From positions 1-64,000 of the IMG/VR virus record IMGVR_UViG_3300021197_001481: a stretch of 64,000 nt of DNA, one strand, 5' to 3'. Positions 44,606 through 53,770 of this stretch are shown in pieces. The notes under the pieces were generated by a model that did no database searches, was not told where the DNA came from, and was given only the letters and a program-made list of their open reading frames with translations. Each line of letters begins with the position of its first letter. Within the stretch, counting starts at the first letter, position 1. Source of the stretch: a virus. A program made the translations under genes and the position numbers.

Positions 44606-46235
44606 GTCAACATACCTTGGTAACATAAACCTAAAACCTGCTGGCGTGAACATCGAGTTCACCGAAGAACAAGTTCAAGAGTATCTTAAGTGCCAAGCAG
44701 ATCCCCTATATTTTATTAAAAATTATATCAAGATTATTTCTCTTGATCATGGTCTTGTTCCATTTAAAACTTGGGCGTACCAAGACAATATGATCAACAC
44801 AATCCACAATAATAGATTCACAATTGCTAAACTTCCCCGACAGTCCGGGAAGTCTACTACCGTTATTGCATATCTCTTGCATTATGTTCTTTTCAATTCA
44901 GAAGTCAACGTGGCAATTCTTGCTAACAAGCAGGCGACCGCACGCGAACTACTCTACCGTCTGAAGTTGGCATATGAAAACTTACCCAAGTGGTTACAAC
45001 AAGGAATTGTAGAATGGAACAAAGGTAATATTTCTTTAGAAAATAACTCTAAGGTTCTTGCCTCATCCACCTCGTCCAGTGCAGTTCGTGGTGGTTCGTT
45101 CAACATGATCTTTCTAGATGAATTTGCGTATGTCCCTGAAAATGTGGCAGATGAATTCTTCTCGTCTGTCTATCCGACAATCTCATCCGGTAAAGAAACC
45201 AAAGTCCTAATTATTAGCACCCCCAAAGGTTTGAATATGTACTACAAACTGTGGCGGGATGCAGAGGAAGGAAATAACTCTTATGTTCCTGTTGAAGTAC
45301 ATTGGTCGGAAGTTCCGGGTCGTGATGACAAGTGGAAGAAAGAAACGATTGCCAATACGTCAGCGTCACAATTTCGTGCTGAGTTTGAGTGCGAGTTTAT
45401 TGGGTCACAGAACACTCTGATTGATCCGTCTAAATTAAAATGTTTAGCGTATCGAAAACCATGTGCAGAACGCGATGATGGTTTTGTACAATACTATCCA
45501 CCCGAGGAAGGTCGCACATATTTCATGGCAGTTGATGTGTCGCGTGGTCGAGAACTTGATTATCATGCAGTCACAGTTCTAGATATCACAGAGATGCCAT
45601 ACAAAATTTGTGCAATTTATAGAAATAATCAACTTGCTCCGATGCTCTTGCCGAACGTGGTGAACGCTATGGGTCACATTTACAACAAAGCATGGTGTCT
45701 GGTAGAGATTAATGATATCGGGGGTCAGGTCGCGGATGTTCTATACAACGAACTTGAATATGAAAATCTTATGATCACCAGTGTTCGTGGTCGAAAGGGT
45801 CAGACGATGGATGGTGGTTTTGGTAGTTTTCAATCACAACTTGGTGTGCGAACCAGTCCCGCTGTGAAAAAACTTGGATGTGCCTTACTCAAAGACATGA
45901 TCGAGGGCGACAAAATGCTCATCGAAGATTATAATATGATCCAAGAACTTACTGCTTTTGTTGCAAAAAAGAATTCTTACGAAGCAGAAACTGGTCACCA
46001 CGATGACCTAGTAATGACTCTGGTTTTGTTTGCATGGACCACTTCACAGAATTATTTCAAAGAACTAACAGACCTAGATATAAGGACGAAACTTTATCAA
46101 GATAAGATTCGTCAAATAGAAGAAGATCTTGCTCCATTTGGTTTTATTGACGACGGGTCGTCGGACGATACCTTCGTTGACAATCAAGGAACGCGATGGA
46201 GTGTGGATAACGACAACAATAATATGGATTGGTGA
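44592..46235 (+). CDS. gp17: Large terminase subunit gp17
   Basis: The frame extends to ATG 44583, but ATG 44592 has GGAAG eight bases upstream, so I use it (547 residues; T4: 610). The ATPase has Walker A PRQSGKST (82-89), Walker B IFLDE (173-177) and coupling motif ISTPKG. The C-terminal nuclease has AVDVSRG, VEINDIGG and HHDDLVM, the RNase H-like acidic residues. It translocates and cuts DNA at the portal. It overlaps gp16 by 14 bases. Confidence 0.95.
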   Translation: MANHESTYLGNINLKPAGVNIEFTEEQVQEYLKCQADPLYFIKNYIKIISLDHGLVPFKTWAYQDNMINTIHNNRFTIAKLPRQSGKSTTVIAYLLHYVLFNSEVNVAILANKQATARELLYRLKLAYENLPKWLQQGIVEWNKGNISLENNSKVLASSTSSSAVRGGSFNMIFLDEFAYVPENVADEFFSSVYPTISSGKETKVLIISTPKGLNMYYKLWRDAEEGNNSYVPVEVHWSEVPGRDDKWKKETIANTSASQFRAEFECEFIGSQNTLIDPSKLKCLAYRKPCAERDDGFVQYYPPEEGRTYFMAVDVSRGRELDYHAVTVLDITEMPYKICAIYRNNQLAPMLLPNVVNAMGHIYNKAWCLVEINDIGGQVADVLYNELEYENLMITSVRGRKGQTMDGGFGSFQSQLGVRTSPAVKKLGCALLKDMIEGDKMLIEDYNMIQELTAFVAKKNSYEAETGHHDDLVMTLVLFAWTTSQNYFKELTDLDIRTKLYQDKIRQIEEDLAPFGFIDDGSSDDTFVDNQGTRWSVDNDNNNMDW

Positions 46236-46281
46236 AAATGATTAATTTGATAGATAATACAGCGTTGATAAGGAGATAACA

Positions 46282-48654
46282 ATGGCATTTCAACTCAGTC
46301 CCGGTGTTGATGTAAAAGAAATTGATCTAACAGCAATCATCCCTGCGGTGTCCACAACCAAAGCAGGATTTGCAGGACTTTTTAATTGGGGTCCACTAGA
46401 GCAAAGAATTACAGTCACCAGCGAAAACGAACTCGTAGAGAGATTTTCTACCCCTGATAATACAAACTACCCACACTGGTTTACCGCAGCAAACTACCTT
46501 GGTTATTCTAATAACCTTCAAGTTGTTCGTGTTGTAGATCAAGATGCAGCACTAAATGCAACCACCAATCGCGTTCAGGTAGGTGGCGTTCTTGTGAAAA
46601 ACAGCGAACACTTCGAGGAAGTAGATTCTACAATTTCAGCAGCACAGCATGAATTTGTTGCAAAATATCCCGGAACACTTGGAAACTCACTTTCTGTTTC
46701 TGTTTCTGATAATACTGATATTGCATTAAATCCAATTATTGCTTATCCTACCTCTGATGTAGGTGGGGTATTAGACTCCGATAATGCACCAACCACAAGC
46801 ACAACTTCCTTTGGTTTTATTAAAACTTGTGATATCTTTGTTCCGGACTCCGGGTCTTCGACGAGGGAAGATAGTGGCGGTCTGGATAAACTTAGATTTA
46901 AGAGAGGTAACCCACAGAACATCACTGGTGTGACCAATGCATTCTCTCTTGGATTTATCCAAGAGGGAGATGGAACTGCTCCAGTTGGTGCCGGGAGTGG
47001 TCTGACTCTCGGATCGAACGGCGCAGCAGGCGGAATTACTCTTCCTGTATCTGATATGAGTGGAACTGTTGCCACAGGCGATTATGTTGCTCTCACTAAG
47101 AACAATAATATCAACATTTCCAAAATTACATCATATGTCGATCACGGAACCACTGGTGAAATTACACTCGGTACGGATGGTTTTGGTGTAGGACTTACAT
47201 TGTCACTCGCAGAAGCAACCGACGAACTAACTGTTCTCGGGCAGGTCACTACTGGTGCAACCTTTGCAAATGCCACAGGAATGACTGCTGCAAGCGTTCT
47301 CTGGAAGTATCACAACGAGTTTAATACCAAACTACCCGCTACTAGTTCATCTGTCGAAGCACACGGTGCTTCTTTCGATCTACTCCATGCCATTGTGGTC
47401 GATGCGAAAGGTGACTGGACTGGAACCAAGGGTACTGTTCTCGAACGATTTGAAGGACTTTCCAAGGCAAAAAATGCCAAACGAGAAAATGGTACTTCAA
47501 TCTATTACAAGGACTTTATTAACGCAAACTCCAAGTATGTTTGGTCTTCCGATGCACCGACAAACGGAGGTGTTGGACTGCCAGATGTTTCTTCTGGAGC
47601 ATACGCTTTTGGCGATAACTCAACATCTGTTGGTGGTACATTCTCAGAACTCACCGGAAACTACTATGAAGATTTGAACTTCGGTGCTGATGGAGCGACA
47701 TCTGCAAACGATTTCTACAGCAATGGATATGATCTTTTTGCCGACAGTGAAACTGTTGACATTTCTCTTATCCTTGGTGGACCACAAGAAGGAATTCAGG
47801 CGAAGCAACTTGTTGATCTTGTCACCGACAGGAAAGATGCAGTTGCATTCTTGTCTCCTGCTAAGACTGCTGTTGTAAACTCCTCTGGAAATGCTTCTAA
47901 GAGTGCGGCAATTGCTACGGCAAACGTCTCAGCATATCGTCAAGGACTTAACGGTTCGGATGCCGGTGGTGATGTGGACTTCAGTGATGATAACCTAAAC
48001 GTATCATCATCCTACGCAGTTCTCGACAGTGGTTACAAGTACATGTATGACCGATACAATGATGTCTTCCGATTCGTTCCACTTAATGGTGACATCGCAG
48101 GTATCGCGGTACGATCAGACAATGAGACCGAAACTTGGTTCTCACCTGCTGGTTTCAACCGTGGTCAGGTTCGCGGAGTCGTGAAACTTGCATATAACCC
48201 ACTTAAGGCACAGCGTGATGAACTTTACATTAACGGAATCAACCCCGTAGTCTCCTTCCCCGGAGAAGGTACTGTTCTCTTCGGAGACAAGACCATGCAG
48301 AGTAAACCAAGTGCATTCGACAGAATCAATGTTAGACGACTCTTCATTGTTCTTGAGAAGGCAATCGCAACTGCCGCGAAGTTCCAACTCTTTGAGCAGA
48401 ACGATGCATTTACCCGTGCTTCCTTCAGACAACTCATCGAACCGTTCCTCAGAGAAGTTCAATCTCGTAGAGGTGTAATCGACTTCAAGGTTGTATGTGA
48501 TGAATCAAACAACACTGGCGAGGTAATTGATAGAAACGAGTTTGTTGCAGATATCTTTATCAAACCAACCCGTTCGATTAACTTTATTACTCTTAACTTT
48601 ATTGCCACACGAACTGGCATCAACTTTGACGAAATTGGCGGGTCTTCCTCGTAA
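46282..48654 (+). CDS. gp18: Tail sheath protein gp18
   Basis: The start MAFQLSPGVDVKEIDLT and FAGLFNWGPLEQRITV, and the end (RGVIDFKVVCDESNN, RNEFVADIFIKPTRSINFITL), are typical of sheath proteins. At 790 residues it is longer than T4 gp18 (659), the extra being in Gly/Ser-rich insertion domains facing outward. It forms the contractile sheath around gp19. GGAGAT precedes the ATG, and the 12-mer TGATAGATAATA lies upstream. Confidence 0.94.
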   Translation: MAFQLSPGVDVKEIDLTAIIPAVSTTKAGFAGLFNWGPLEQRITVTSENELVERFSTPDNTNYPHWFTAANYLGYSNNLQVVRVVDQDAALNATTNRVQVGGVLVKNSEHFEEVDSTISAAQHEFVAKYPGTLGNSLSVSVSDNTDIALNPIIAYPTSDVGGVLDSDNAPTTSTTSFGFIKTCDIFVPDSGSSTREDSGGLDKLRFKRGNPQNITGVTNAFSLGFIQEGDGTAPVGAGSGLTLGSNGAAGGITLPVSDMSGTVATGDYVALTKNNNINISKITSYVDHGTTGEITLGTDGFGVGLTLSLAEATDELTVLGQVTTGATFANATGMTAASVLWKYHNEFNTKLPATSSSVEAHGASFDLLHAIVVDAKGDWTGTKGTVLERFEGLSKAKNAKRENGTSIYYKDFINANSKYVWSSDAPTNGGVGLPDVSSGAYAFGDNSTSVGGTFSELTGNYYEDLNFGADGATSANDFYSNGYDLFADSETVDISLILGGPQEGIQAKQLVDLVTDRKDAVAFLSPAKTAVVNSSGNASKSAAIATANVSAYRQGLNGSDAGGDVDFSDDNLNVSSSYAVLDSGYKYMYDRYNDVFRFVPLNGDIAGIAVRSDNETETWFSPAGFNRGQVRGVVKLAYNPLKAQRDELYINGINPVVSFPGEGTVLFGDKTMQSKPSAFDRINVRRLFIVLEKAIATAAKFQLFEQNDAFTRASFRQLIEPFLREVQSRRGVIDFKVVCDESNNTGEVIDRNEFVADIFIKPTRSINFITLNFIATRTGINFDEIGGSSS

Positions 48655-48659
48655 AACGC

Positions 48660-48667
48660 CCTACATA
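48660..48667 (+). promoter_or_regulatory. Candidate late promoter CCTACATA before gp19
   Basis: The octamer lies in the 31-base gap between sheath and tube genes and 18 bases before the gp19 ATG, with AAGGAGA between. An extra late promoter would fit the large amount of tube protein needed. Confidence 0.55.
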
Positions 48668-48685
48668 GAAAAGGAGATATAACAC

Positions 48686-49249
48686 ATGAATATCGAAAGA
48701 TTTAAATCAGCACTTTCTACCGGTGGCGTTCGTCCTGCATTCTTCCGAGTGCAAGGCAACATCGGAAAGACATCGTTACCAGATAAGGTTGGGTTCCTTG
48801 TCAAAGCAGCATCTTTACCAGCATCAGAAATTGGTGAGATTCCTGTAGACTACCGTGGTAGAAACCTTAAATTACCCGGTAAAAGAACCTATGCAGATTG
48901 GGATATTACTCTTCTAGTCGATGGAGAATTCTCAACGAGAAATGCATTTGAGCGTTGGATGAACGACCTCAATGATGCAGTCGAAAATGTTGCGGATCAA
49001 GAGCATAACTTAAACAATGTTCTGTTCCCCAACTGGAGTATCGACCAACTAGATCGCACTGGTAACCCAATTAAGACTTATACCATGTTCCACTGCTGGC
49101 CAAAATCAGTTTCTTCAATAGAAACATCATATGATAATGAAGCACTAGCAGAATTTTCCGTGACGCTCGCCTATTCTTACTTCCTCACTAACGACGGAAC
49201 TGGTAGTAATCGAGTACCTCTCGGTGATGCCGCGTTCCCCGGTGAGTGA
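48686..49249 (+). CDS. gp19: Tail tube protein gp19
   Basis: The 187-residue protein (T4: 163) has KVGFLVKAASLPASEIGEI, VDYRGRNLKLPGKRTYADWDITLLVDGEFSTRNAFERWM and FHCWPKSVSSIETSYDNEALAEFSVTLAYSYF, the gp19 pattern. Hexameric rings stack to make the tube. AAGGAGA lies ten bases before the ATG. The position directly after gp18 confirms the assignment. Confidence 0.94.
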   Translation: MNIERFKSALSTGGVRPAFFRVQGNIGKTSLPDKVGFLVKAASLPASEIGEIPVDYRGRNLKLPGKRTYADWDITLLVDGEFSTRNAFERWMNDLNDAVENVADQEHNLNNVLFPNWSIDQLDRTGNPIKTYTMFHCWPKSVSSIETSYDNEALAEFSVTLAYSYFLTNDGTGSNRVPLGDAAFPGE

Positions 49250-49269
49250 TAGATAATAAGAGGTGAATT

Positions 49270-50778
49270 ATGCCAATAGATTTCTTTGGTTTTAGTATAG
49301 GAAGAAAGCAACAATCGCCTTCGCCGAATTTAGACCCTTCTTTGGGTGTGAAAGAAGCGAAGTCGTTTGTTCCTCCCCTATTAGATGATGCAGGACTAGT
49401 CGATGCAGGCGGATACTTCGGAGCGTATCTTGATCTTGATGGTTCTCTTAAAACAGAATCCGAATTTATTGCAAAGTATCGAGAGATGTCTCTCCACCCA
49501 GAAGTGGAAAGTGCTATCGAAGATGTTTGCAATGAAGCGATTGTTCTTGATGATGAACGCAAACCAGTCGAGTTGATTCTTGATCAGGTTAATGTGTCAG
49601 ATCAAATTAAGAAAAGGATGTATGAAGAATACGACCAGATTCTAAGACTTCTTGATTTTAGTAATCGTGGATATGAAATTTTCCGAAGATGGTTTATTGA
49701 TGGTAAAGGATACTACCATATTATCATTGATAAAACCAATCCCAAAAAGGGAATAGTTGAACTTCGACCTATTGATGCACTTAAAATCAAGAAGATGGCA
49801 GAAGTACAAAAGGCAACAGACGAAAAAACAGGGACAAAGTATGTCAAAGGTGTTAGAGAATTTTACACCTTTAGAGACAACCCAACAGATCAAGAAGGTC
49901 TTAAACTTTCCCCTGAGTCCATTTGCTATTACCACTCAGGTCTTTTCGATCCACTCTCCAACCGGGCAATTAGTTATCTCCATAAAGCAATTAAACCACT
50001 CAATCAACTTCGCATGATCGAAGATGCCGTGGTGATCTACAGAATCTCCCGTGCGCCGGAACGTAGAATCTTTTATATCGATGTGGGTTCTCTTCCCAAG
50101 AATAAGGCAGAGGCATATGTTCGTGATCTTATGAACAGATACCGAACAAAACTAACATATGATGCGTCTACTGGTGAAGTTCGTGATGAGAAAAAGCACA
50201 TGTCTATGCTCGAAGATTATTGGTTACCTCGTCGTGAAGGCGGCAAAGGAACCCAGATCGAAACTCTCGACGGTGGACAGAACCTCGGTGAGATGGAAGA
50301 TGTTGAATACTTCTTAAAGAAACTTTATAAAGCACTCAGTATTCCTCAGTCTCGAATGGAAGCAGAAAACGGTTTCAATATGGGTAGGTCTTCTGAGATC
50401 ACCCGAGATGAATTGAAATTCCACAAATATGTCGAACGACTTCGCACCAAATTCAATGGTGTCTTTACTCAACTACTCAAAACACAATGTATTCTCAAAG
50501 GTTTGATGAAAGAAGAAGATTGGTGGAAGGTCGAACAAGATCTTAAGTTTGAATATATCACTGATTCGTATTTTACCGAACTCAAGGACTATGAGATACT
50601 TTCAGAAAGACTAGATATATTACAGAGTGTTGGTGAACACATTGGTGATTATTACTCTAGAGAATGGGTCAGGCGAAATATTCTTCAACAAACCGAAAAG
50701 GATATGAAGCGAATGGATAAACAAATTCAGAAAGAGCGAGAACTTGGACTGATTAAGGATGACTCCGGAGGATTCTAA
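49270..50778 (+). CDS. gp20: Portal protein gp20
   Basis: The 502-residue protein (T4: 524) contains YREMSLHPEVESAIEDVCNEAIV, GRGYYHI-like GKGYYHIIIDKTNPKKGIVELRPIDA, SPESICYYHSGLFD and MEAENGFNMGRSSEITRDELKF, the hallmarks of gp20. It nucleates prohead assembly and is the motor's DNA channel. AGAGGTG lies before the ATG and TGATAGATAATA upstream. Its stop and the next ATG overlap (TAATG). Confidence 0.95.
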   Translation: MPIDFFGFSIGRKQQSPSPNLDPSLGVKEAKSFVPPLLDDAGLVDAGGYFGAYLDLDGSLKTESEFIAKYREMSLHPEVESAIEDVCNEAIVLDDERKPVELILDQVNVSDQIKKRMYEEYDQILRLLDFSNRGYEIFRRWFIDGKGYYHIIIDKTNPKKGIVELRPIDALKIKKMAEVQKATDEKTGTKYVKGVREFYTFRDNPTDQEGLKLSPESICYYHSGLFDPLSNRAISYLHKAIKPLNQLRMIEDAVVIYRISRAPERRIFYIDVGSLPKNKAEAYVRDLMNRYRTKLTYDASTGEVRDEKKHMSMLEDYWLPRREGGKGTQIETLDGGQNLGEMEDVEYFLKKLYKALSIPQSRMEAENGFNMGRSSEITRDELKFHKYVERLRTKFNGVFTQLLKTQCILKGLMKEEDWWKVEQDLKFEYITDSYFTELKDYEILSERLDILQSVGEHIGDYYSREWVRRNILQQTEKDMKRMDKQIQKERELGLIKDDSGGF

Positions 50779-51494
50779 TGCGATTTCTTATAGATCTAAT
50801 TGAAAATAACGACAAGAAAGAGAGCAAGGTTCTAATCGAATCAATGATCTCTGATGTTGTTACTTCTAAATTTACAAAACGACGTTCTTCTATCTTGAAT
50901 ATTTTTGAAGAAGAGGGCGAAGCGACCCCCGAAGACATCGAAGGAACTCTCGACGATCCCATGCTGGATCCTAACTTCTCAAGAGAGTATTTCTTCAAGA
51001 GATTTAAGTATGAAGGCAAGGAGATTGTCCTCAAGAGATTAGGTCTTGGGCAAAACGCACCAACAATCACATACATCGACAAAGAGCGTTACGAGATTTT
51101 TTCTACACCCAAGCAAGCAGAAAAAGAAACAATTCGATACATCAAAGATGGTTCATTCGACGAGGCGATGAAAGAAAAAGAAGATAAAATCGCTGCTGTT
51201 GATGCCGGTAAAAAAGAAGAAGAAGACAAAAAGAAAAAAGAAGAAGAGAATCAGGAGAAAATCACAGATTCATTCGAGTATGTGGTTTCTTCCGAACGCC
51301 CCAGTATACTAACCTTCAGCAGCGGAGAAGAGAGAGTTATCACAGTTTCCGAGGCGACAGACGCATTGGAAATATTAAAACTACTAAATAATGAGAACGG
51401 AATAGAATTTTTAAATCGCTTATCTCATAGCAAAACATCTTATCTAGAAACATTAGACTTCTTTCTTGATAAGGTCCGAAAAGGAGTAATCTAA
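50778..51494 (+). CDS. Prohead-region protein, unrecognised
   Basis: The 238-residue protein lies between portal and prohead core genes with one-base overlaps. It starts MRFLIDLIENNDKKESKVLIESMISD, contains PMLDPNFSREYFFKRFKYEGKEI, a Lys/Glu-rich likely coiled coil (about 130-162) and a C-terminal helical part. It may be a core or portal-associated protein, by location only. Confidence 0.55.
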   Translation: MRFLIDLIENNDKKESKVLIESMISDVVTSKFTKRRSSILNIFEEEGEATPEDIEGTLDDPMLDPNFSREYFFKRFKYEGKEIVLKRLGLGQNAPTITYIDKERYEIFSTPKQAEKETIRYIKDGSFDEAMKEKEDKIAAVDAGKKEEEDKKKKEEENQEKITDSFEYVVSSERPSILTFSSGEERVITVSEATDALEILKLLNNENGIEFLNRLSHSKTSYLETLDFFLDKVRKGVI

Positions 51495-51802
51495 TGGAAG
51501 TTGAAAATATTGTAAGAGCATTGGAACAAGGAAAACTCAATGATGCCAAAAACGGCATTGGTGAGGTTCTTCTTGGTAAAATTGCCAATTCACTAGAAGA
51601 AAAAAGAGAAACCCTCGGTGATACGTTAGTTACCCCAACAGATGTGCAAGAAGGTGACAAGGCAGAATATGAGGCATTCTTTAAGAAAGCAATGAAGAAG
51701 TTTGGTATCTCGTCTCCTGCTGATCTCAAATCAGAAGAAGAGAAGAAGAAGTTCTTCGATTACGTTGACAAGAATTATAAAGGCGAAAAGGAAGAAAACT
51801 GA
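51494..51802 (+). CDS. Prohead core component (gp67/gp68 position)
   Basis: The 102-residue protein is charged and helical and carries YEAFFKKAMKKFGISSPADL followed by FFDYVDKNYKGEKEE, a C-terminal motif common in small proteins just before gp21 in marine myoviruses. In T4 this place is held by core proteins gp67 and gp68. It overlaps both neighbours by one base. Confidence 0.65.
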   Translation: MEVENIVRALEQGKLNDAKNGIGEVLLGKIANSLEEKRETLGDTLVTPTDVQEGDKAEYEAFFKKAMKKFGISSPADLKSEEEKKKFFDYVDKNYKGEKEEN

Positions 51803-52449
51803 TGCTACTTATTACCGAAGTAAATGATAACGTCAACTTGATCACAGAAGGAACCGAAGGTTCCAAAGAATATCATATTGAAGGTATCTTTATGGAGGCA
51901 GGTAAGAAGAACCGCAACGGTCGTGTATACCCCCAAAAAGTTCTTTTCAATGAAGTTAAACGATACAACGAGGACTTTGTTTCAAAGAACCGAGGCATGG
52001 GTGAACTAGGTCATCCAGATGGTCCTACCGTTAACTTAGAAAGAGTTTCCCATATCATCAAGGAACTCAAGACTGACGGTGACAATATTATGGGTAAGGC
52101 AAAGATCCTTGATACACCATATGGTAAAATTGTAAAGAACCTAATCGACGAGGGCGTTAAAATTGGCGTTTCCTCCCGTGGGATGGGTTCTCTTAAAAAC
52201 GTAGAAGGCGTAAATGAAGTCCAAGATGACTTCATGCTCGCCGCAGTAGATATTGTTGCTGACCCATCTGCTCCCAACGCATTTGTTGAAGGAGTCATGG
52301 AAGGCAAGGAATGGGTTTGGAACAACGGAGTTCTCAAACCTAGACACATTGAATCGTATCGTGACAGGATTCAAAAAGCATCGACTCGAAGTGAGATTCA
52401 AGAAGCGAAGTTGTATGCCTTCGCTGATTTCCTGTCAAAATTAATTTAA
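51802..52449 (+). CDS. gp21: Prohead protease gp21
   Basis: The 215-residue protein (T4: 212) has IEGIFMEAGKKNRNGRVYP, GELGHPDGPTVNLERVSH with H71, and IGVSSRGMGSL with S124/S125, the His and Ser of this herpesvirus-protease-like family; VDIVADPSAPNAFVEG follows. It cuts core and capsid proteins after (L/I)xE. The likely targets here are gp22, gp23 (LKE, residues 46-48) and the ELDE protein at 3063-5336. Confidence 0.93.
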   Translation: MLLITEVNDNVNLITEGTEGSKEYHIEGIFMEAGKKNRNGRVYPQKVLFNEVKRYNEDFVSKNRGMGELGHPDGPTVNLERVSHIIKELKTDGDNIMGKAKILDTPYGKIVKNLIDEGVKIGVSSRGMGSLKNVEGVNEVQDDFMLAAVDIVADPSAPNAFVEGVMEGKEWVWNNGVLKPRHIESYRDRIQKASTRSEIQEAKLYAFADFLSKLI

Positions 52450-52450
52450 T

Positions 52451-52458
52451 TATAGATA
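52451..52458 (+). promoter_or_regulatory. Candidate late promoter TATAGATA before gp22
   Basis: The octamer differs from TATAAATA at one base and lies 26 bases before the gp22 ATG, with AAGGAG between. It is also close to the GATAGATA before gp18 and gp20. Confidence 0.35.
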
Positions 52459-52484
52459 TCAAAGAGTTAAACAAGGAGCAGACC

Positions 52485-53717
52485 ATGACTCGTAAAGACC
52501 CACTTGAAACAGCGAAGGCAATCTTAGAAGGTAATACTTCGCTTACCGAAATGGACGATAAAGAAATGAAGAATGAAATGGCAGCAATGAAGGAAGCAAT
52601 GATGAAGGATTTATCCGACAAAGATGCTTCTGAAGACGAAGTTGCCGAAATGATGGACAAGATGGAAGCAATGTCCTACAAAGAGATGAAGGAAATGATG
52701 GCAAAAGAAGGCATCAAATACGAAACCTACGTCTCTGAGGACGAAGTTGAAGAGGAAGTCGAAGTTGATGACGACCTTGAGGACATCGAAGAGGAAGAGG
52801 AAAAGGAAGTCGCTAAGACCAAGAGTGACGAACCCGATTCAACCCGTGCTGACACCGAAGGCGATCTTGAAACTCTCAAGAAAGCAAAGAGTGCTAAGAA
52901 GGTTGATGCTGGTAAGATTAAACCTTCCGCTGCTTCTGGTAAGATTGAGAAACCTTCTATGAAGGAAGATCTTGACGCTCTCTTTACTGGCGAAGAACTC
53001 ACCGAAGACTTCAAAGAGAAGGCATCGGTCATCTTCGAGTCTGCTATCAACATGCGAGTCGAAGCACTCGTAGAAGAAATCGAAGCAGAACATACTGCTC
53101 AACTAGAGGAAGATAAGGAAGAGTTCCGCAACGAACTATCCGCTAAAATGGATGATTATCTTTCTTACGTTGTCGAAGAGTGGATGAAGGACAATGAACT
53201 CGCTATTGAGCGTGGTCTTCGTGGCGACATTGCCGAGTCCTTTATGACTGGTCTCAAGGGTCTTTTCGAGGATCACTATATTACTGTTCCTGATGACAAG
53301 TATGATCTCCTCGAAGGTCTTTATACTAAGGTCAGTGGTCTTGAAACCAAACTCGACGAACAGATTCAAAAGAACACAGAACTCAATAAGGATGCTATGG
53401 TTTCTCGCTGCATCAACGTCTTCGCTGAAGTCAGTGAAGGTCTTACCGATGCAGAAAACGAAAAACTACAGTCCCTTGCTGAAGGACTAGAATACGATTC
53501 GGAAGATCAGTTTAGAGATAAACTAACTGTCCTCCGCGAAAACTACTTTAATGATGTTTCAGAAACAAACGAACTCGCTAATGAAATTGTGGGTGACACA
53601 ATCAATGAGTCGGCAGAAGAGGTACACGCCCCCTCCCTCGACGGTTCTATGAAGTTCTACTCTGATATGTTAACACGGTCTGCCATCGTAGAAAAGCAGA
53701 CGAACTTTAAGGGTTGA
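52485..53717 (+). CDS. gp22: Prohead core scaffold protein gp22
   Basis: The 410-residue protein (T4: 269) is highly acidic and helical. After an early Met/Lys/Glu-rich part and a strongly acidic stretch (about 87-108), the C-terminal half has the gp22 core: FKEKASVIFESAINMRVEALVEEI, LSAKMDDYLSYVVEEWMKDNELAIERGLRGDIAESFMTGLKGLFEDHYI. It fills the prohead and is degraded by gp21. AAGGAG precedes the ATG. Confidence 0.9.
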   Translation: MTRKDPLETAKAILEGNTSLTEMDDKEMKNEMAAMKEAMMKDLSDKDASEDEVAEMMDKMEAMSYKEMKEMMAKEGIKYETYVSEDEVEEEVEVDDDLEDIEEEEEKEVAKTKSDEPDSTRADTEGDLETLKKAKSAKKVDAGKIKPSAASGKIEKPSMKEDLDALFTGEELTEDFKEKASVIFESAINMRVEALVEEIEAEHTAQLEEDKEEFRNELSAKMDDYLSYVVEEWMKDNELAIERGLRGDIAESFMTGLKGLFEDHYITVPDDKYDLLEGLYTKVSGLETKLDEQIQKNTELNKDAMVSRCINVFAEVSEGLTDAENEKLQSLAEGLEYDSEDQFRDKLTVLRENYFNDVSETNELANEIVGDTINESAEEVHAPSLDGSMKFYSDMLTRSAIVEKQTNFKG

Positions 53718-53770
53718 TACCCGGTAAATTATCTAAAGTATTCCAAAATAATTCAAAGGAGAATTCAAAA

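Noticed and set aside
53714-53770. Longer start for the major capsid gene
   Set aside because: The 19 extra codons include the ribosome site AAGGAG for ATG 53771 and are unlike known gp23 starts.
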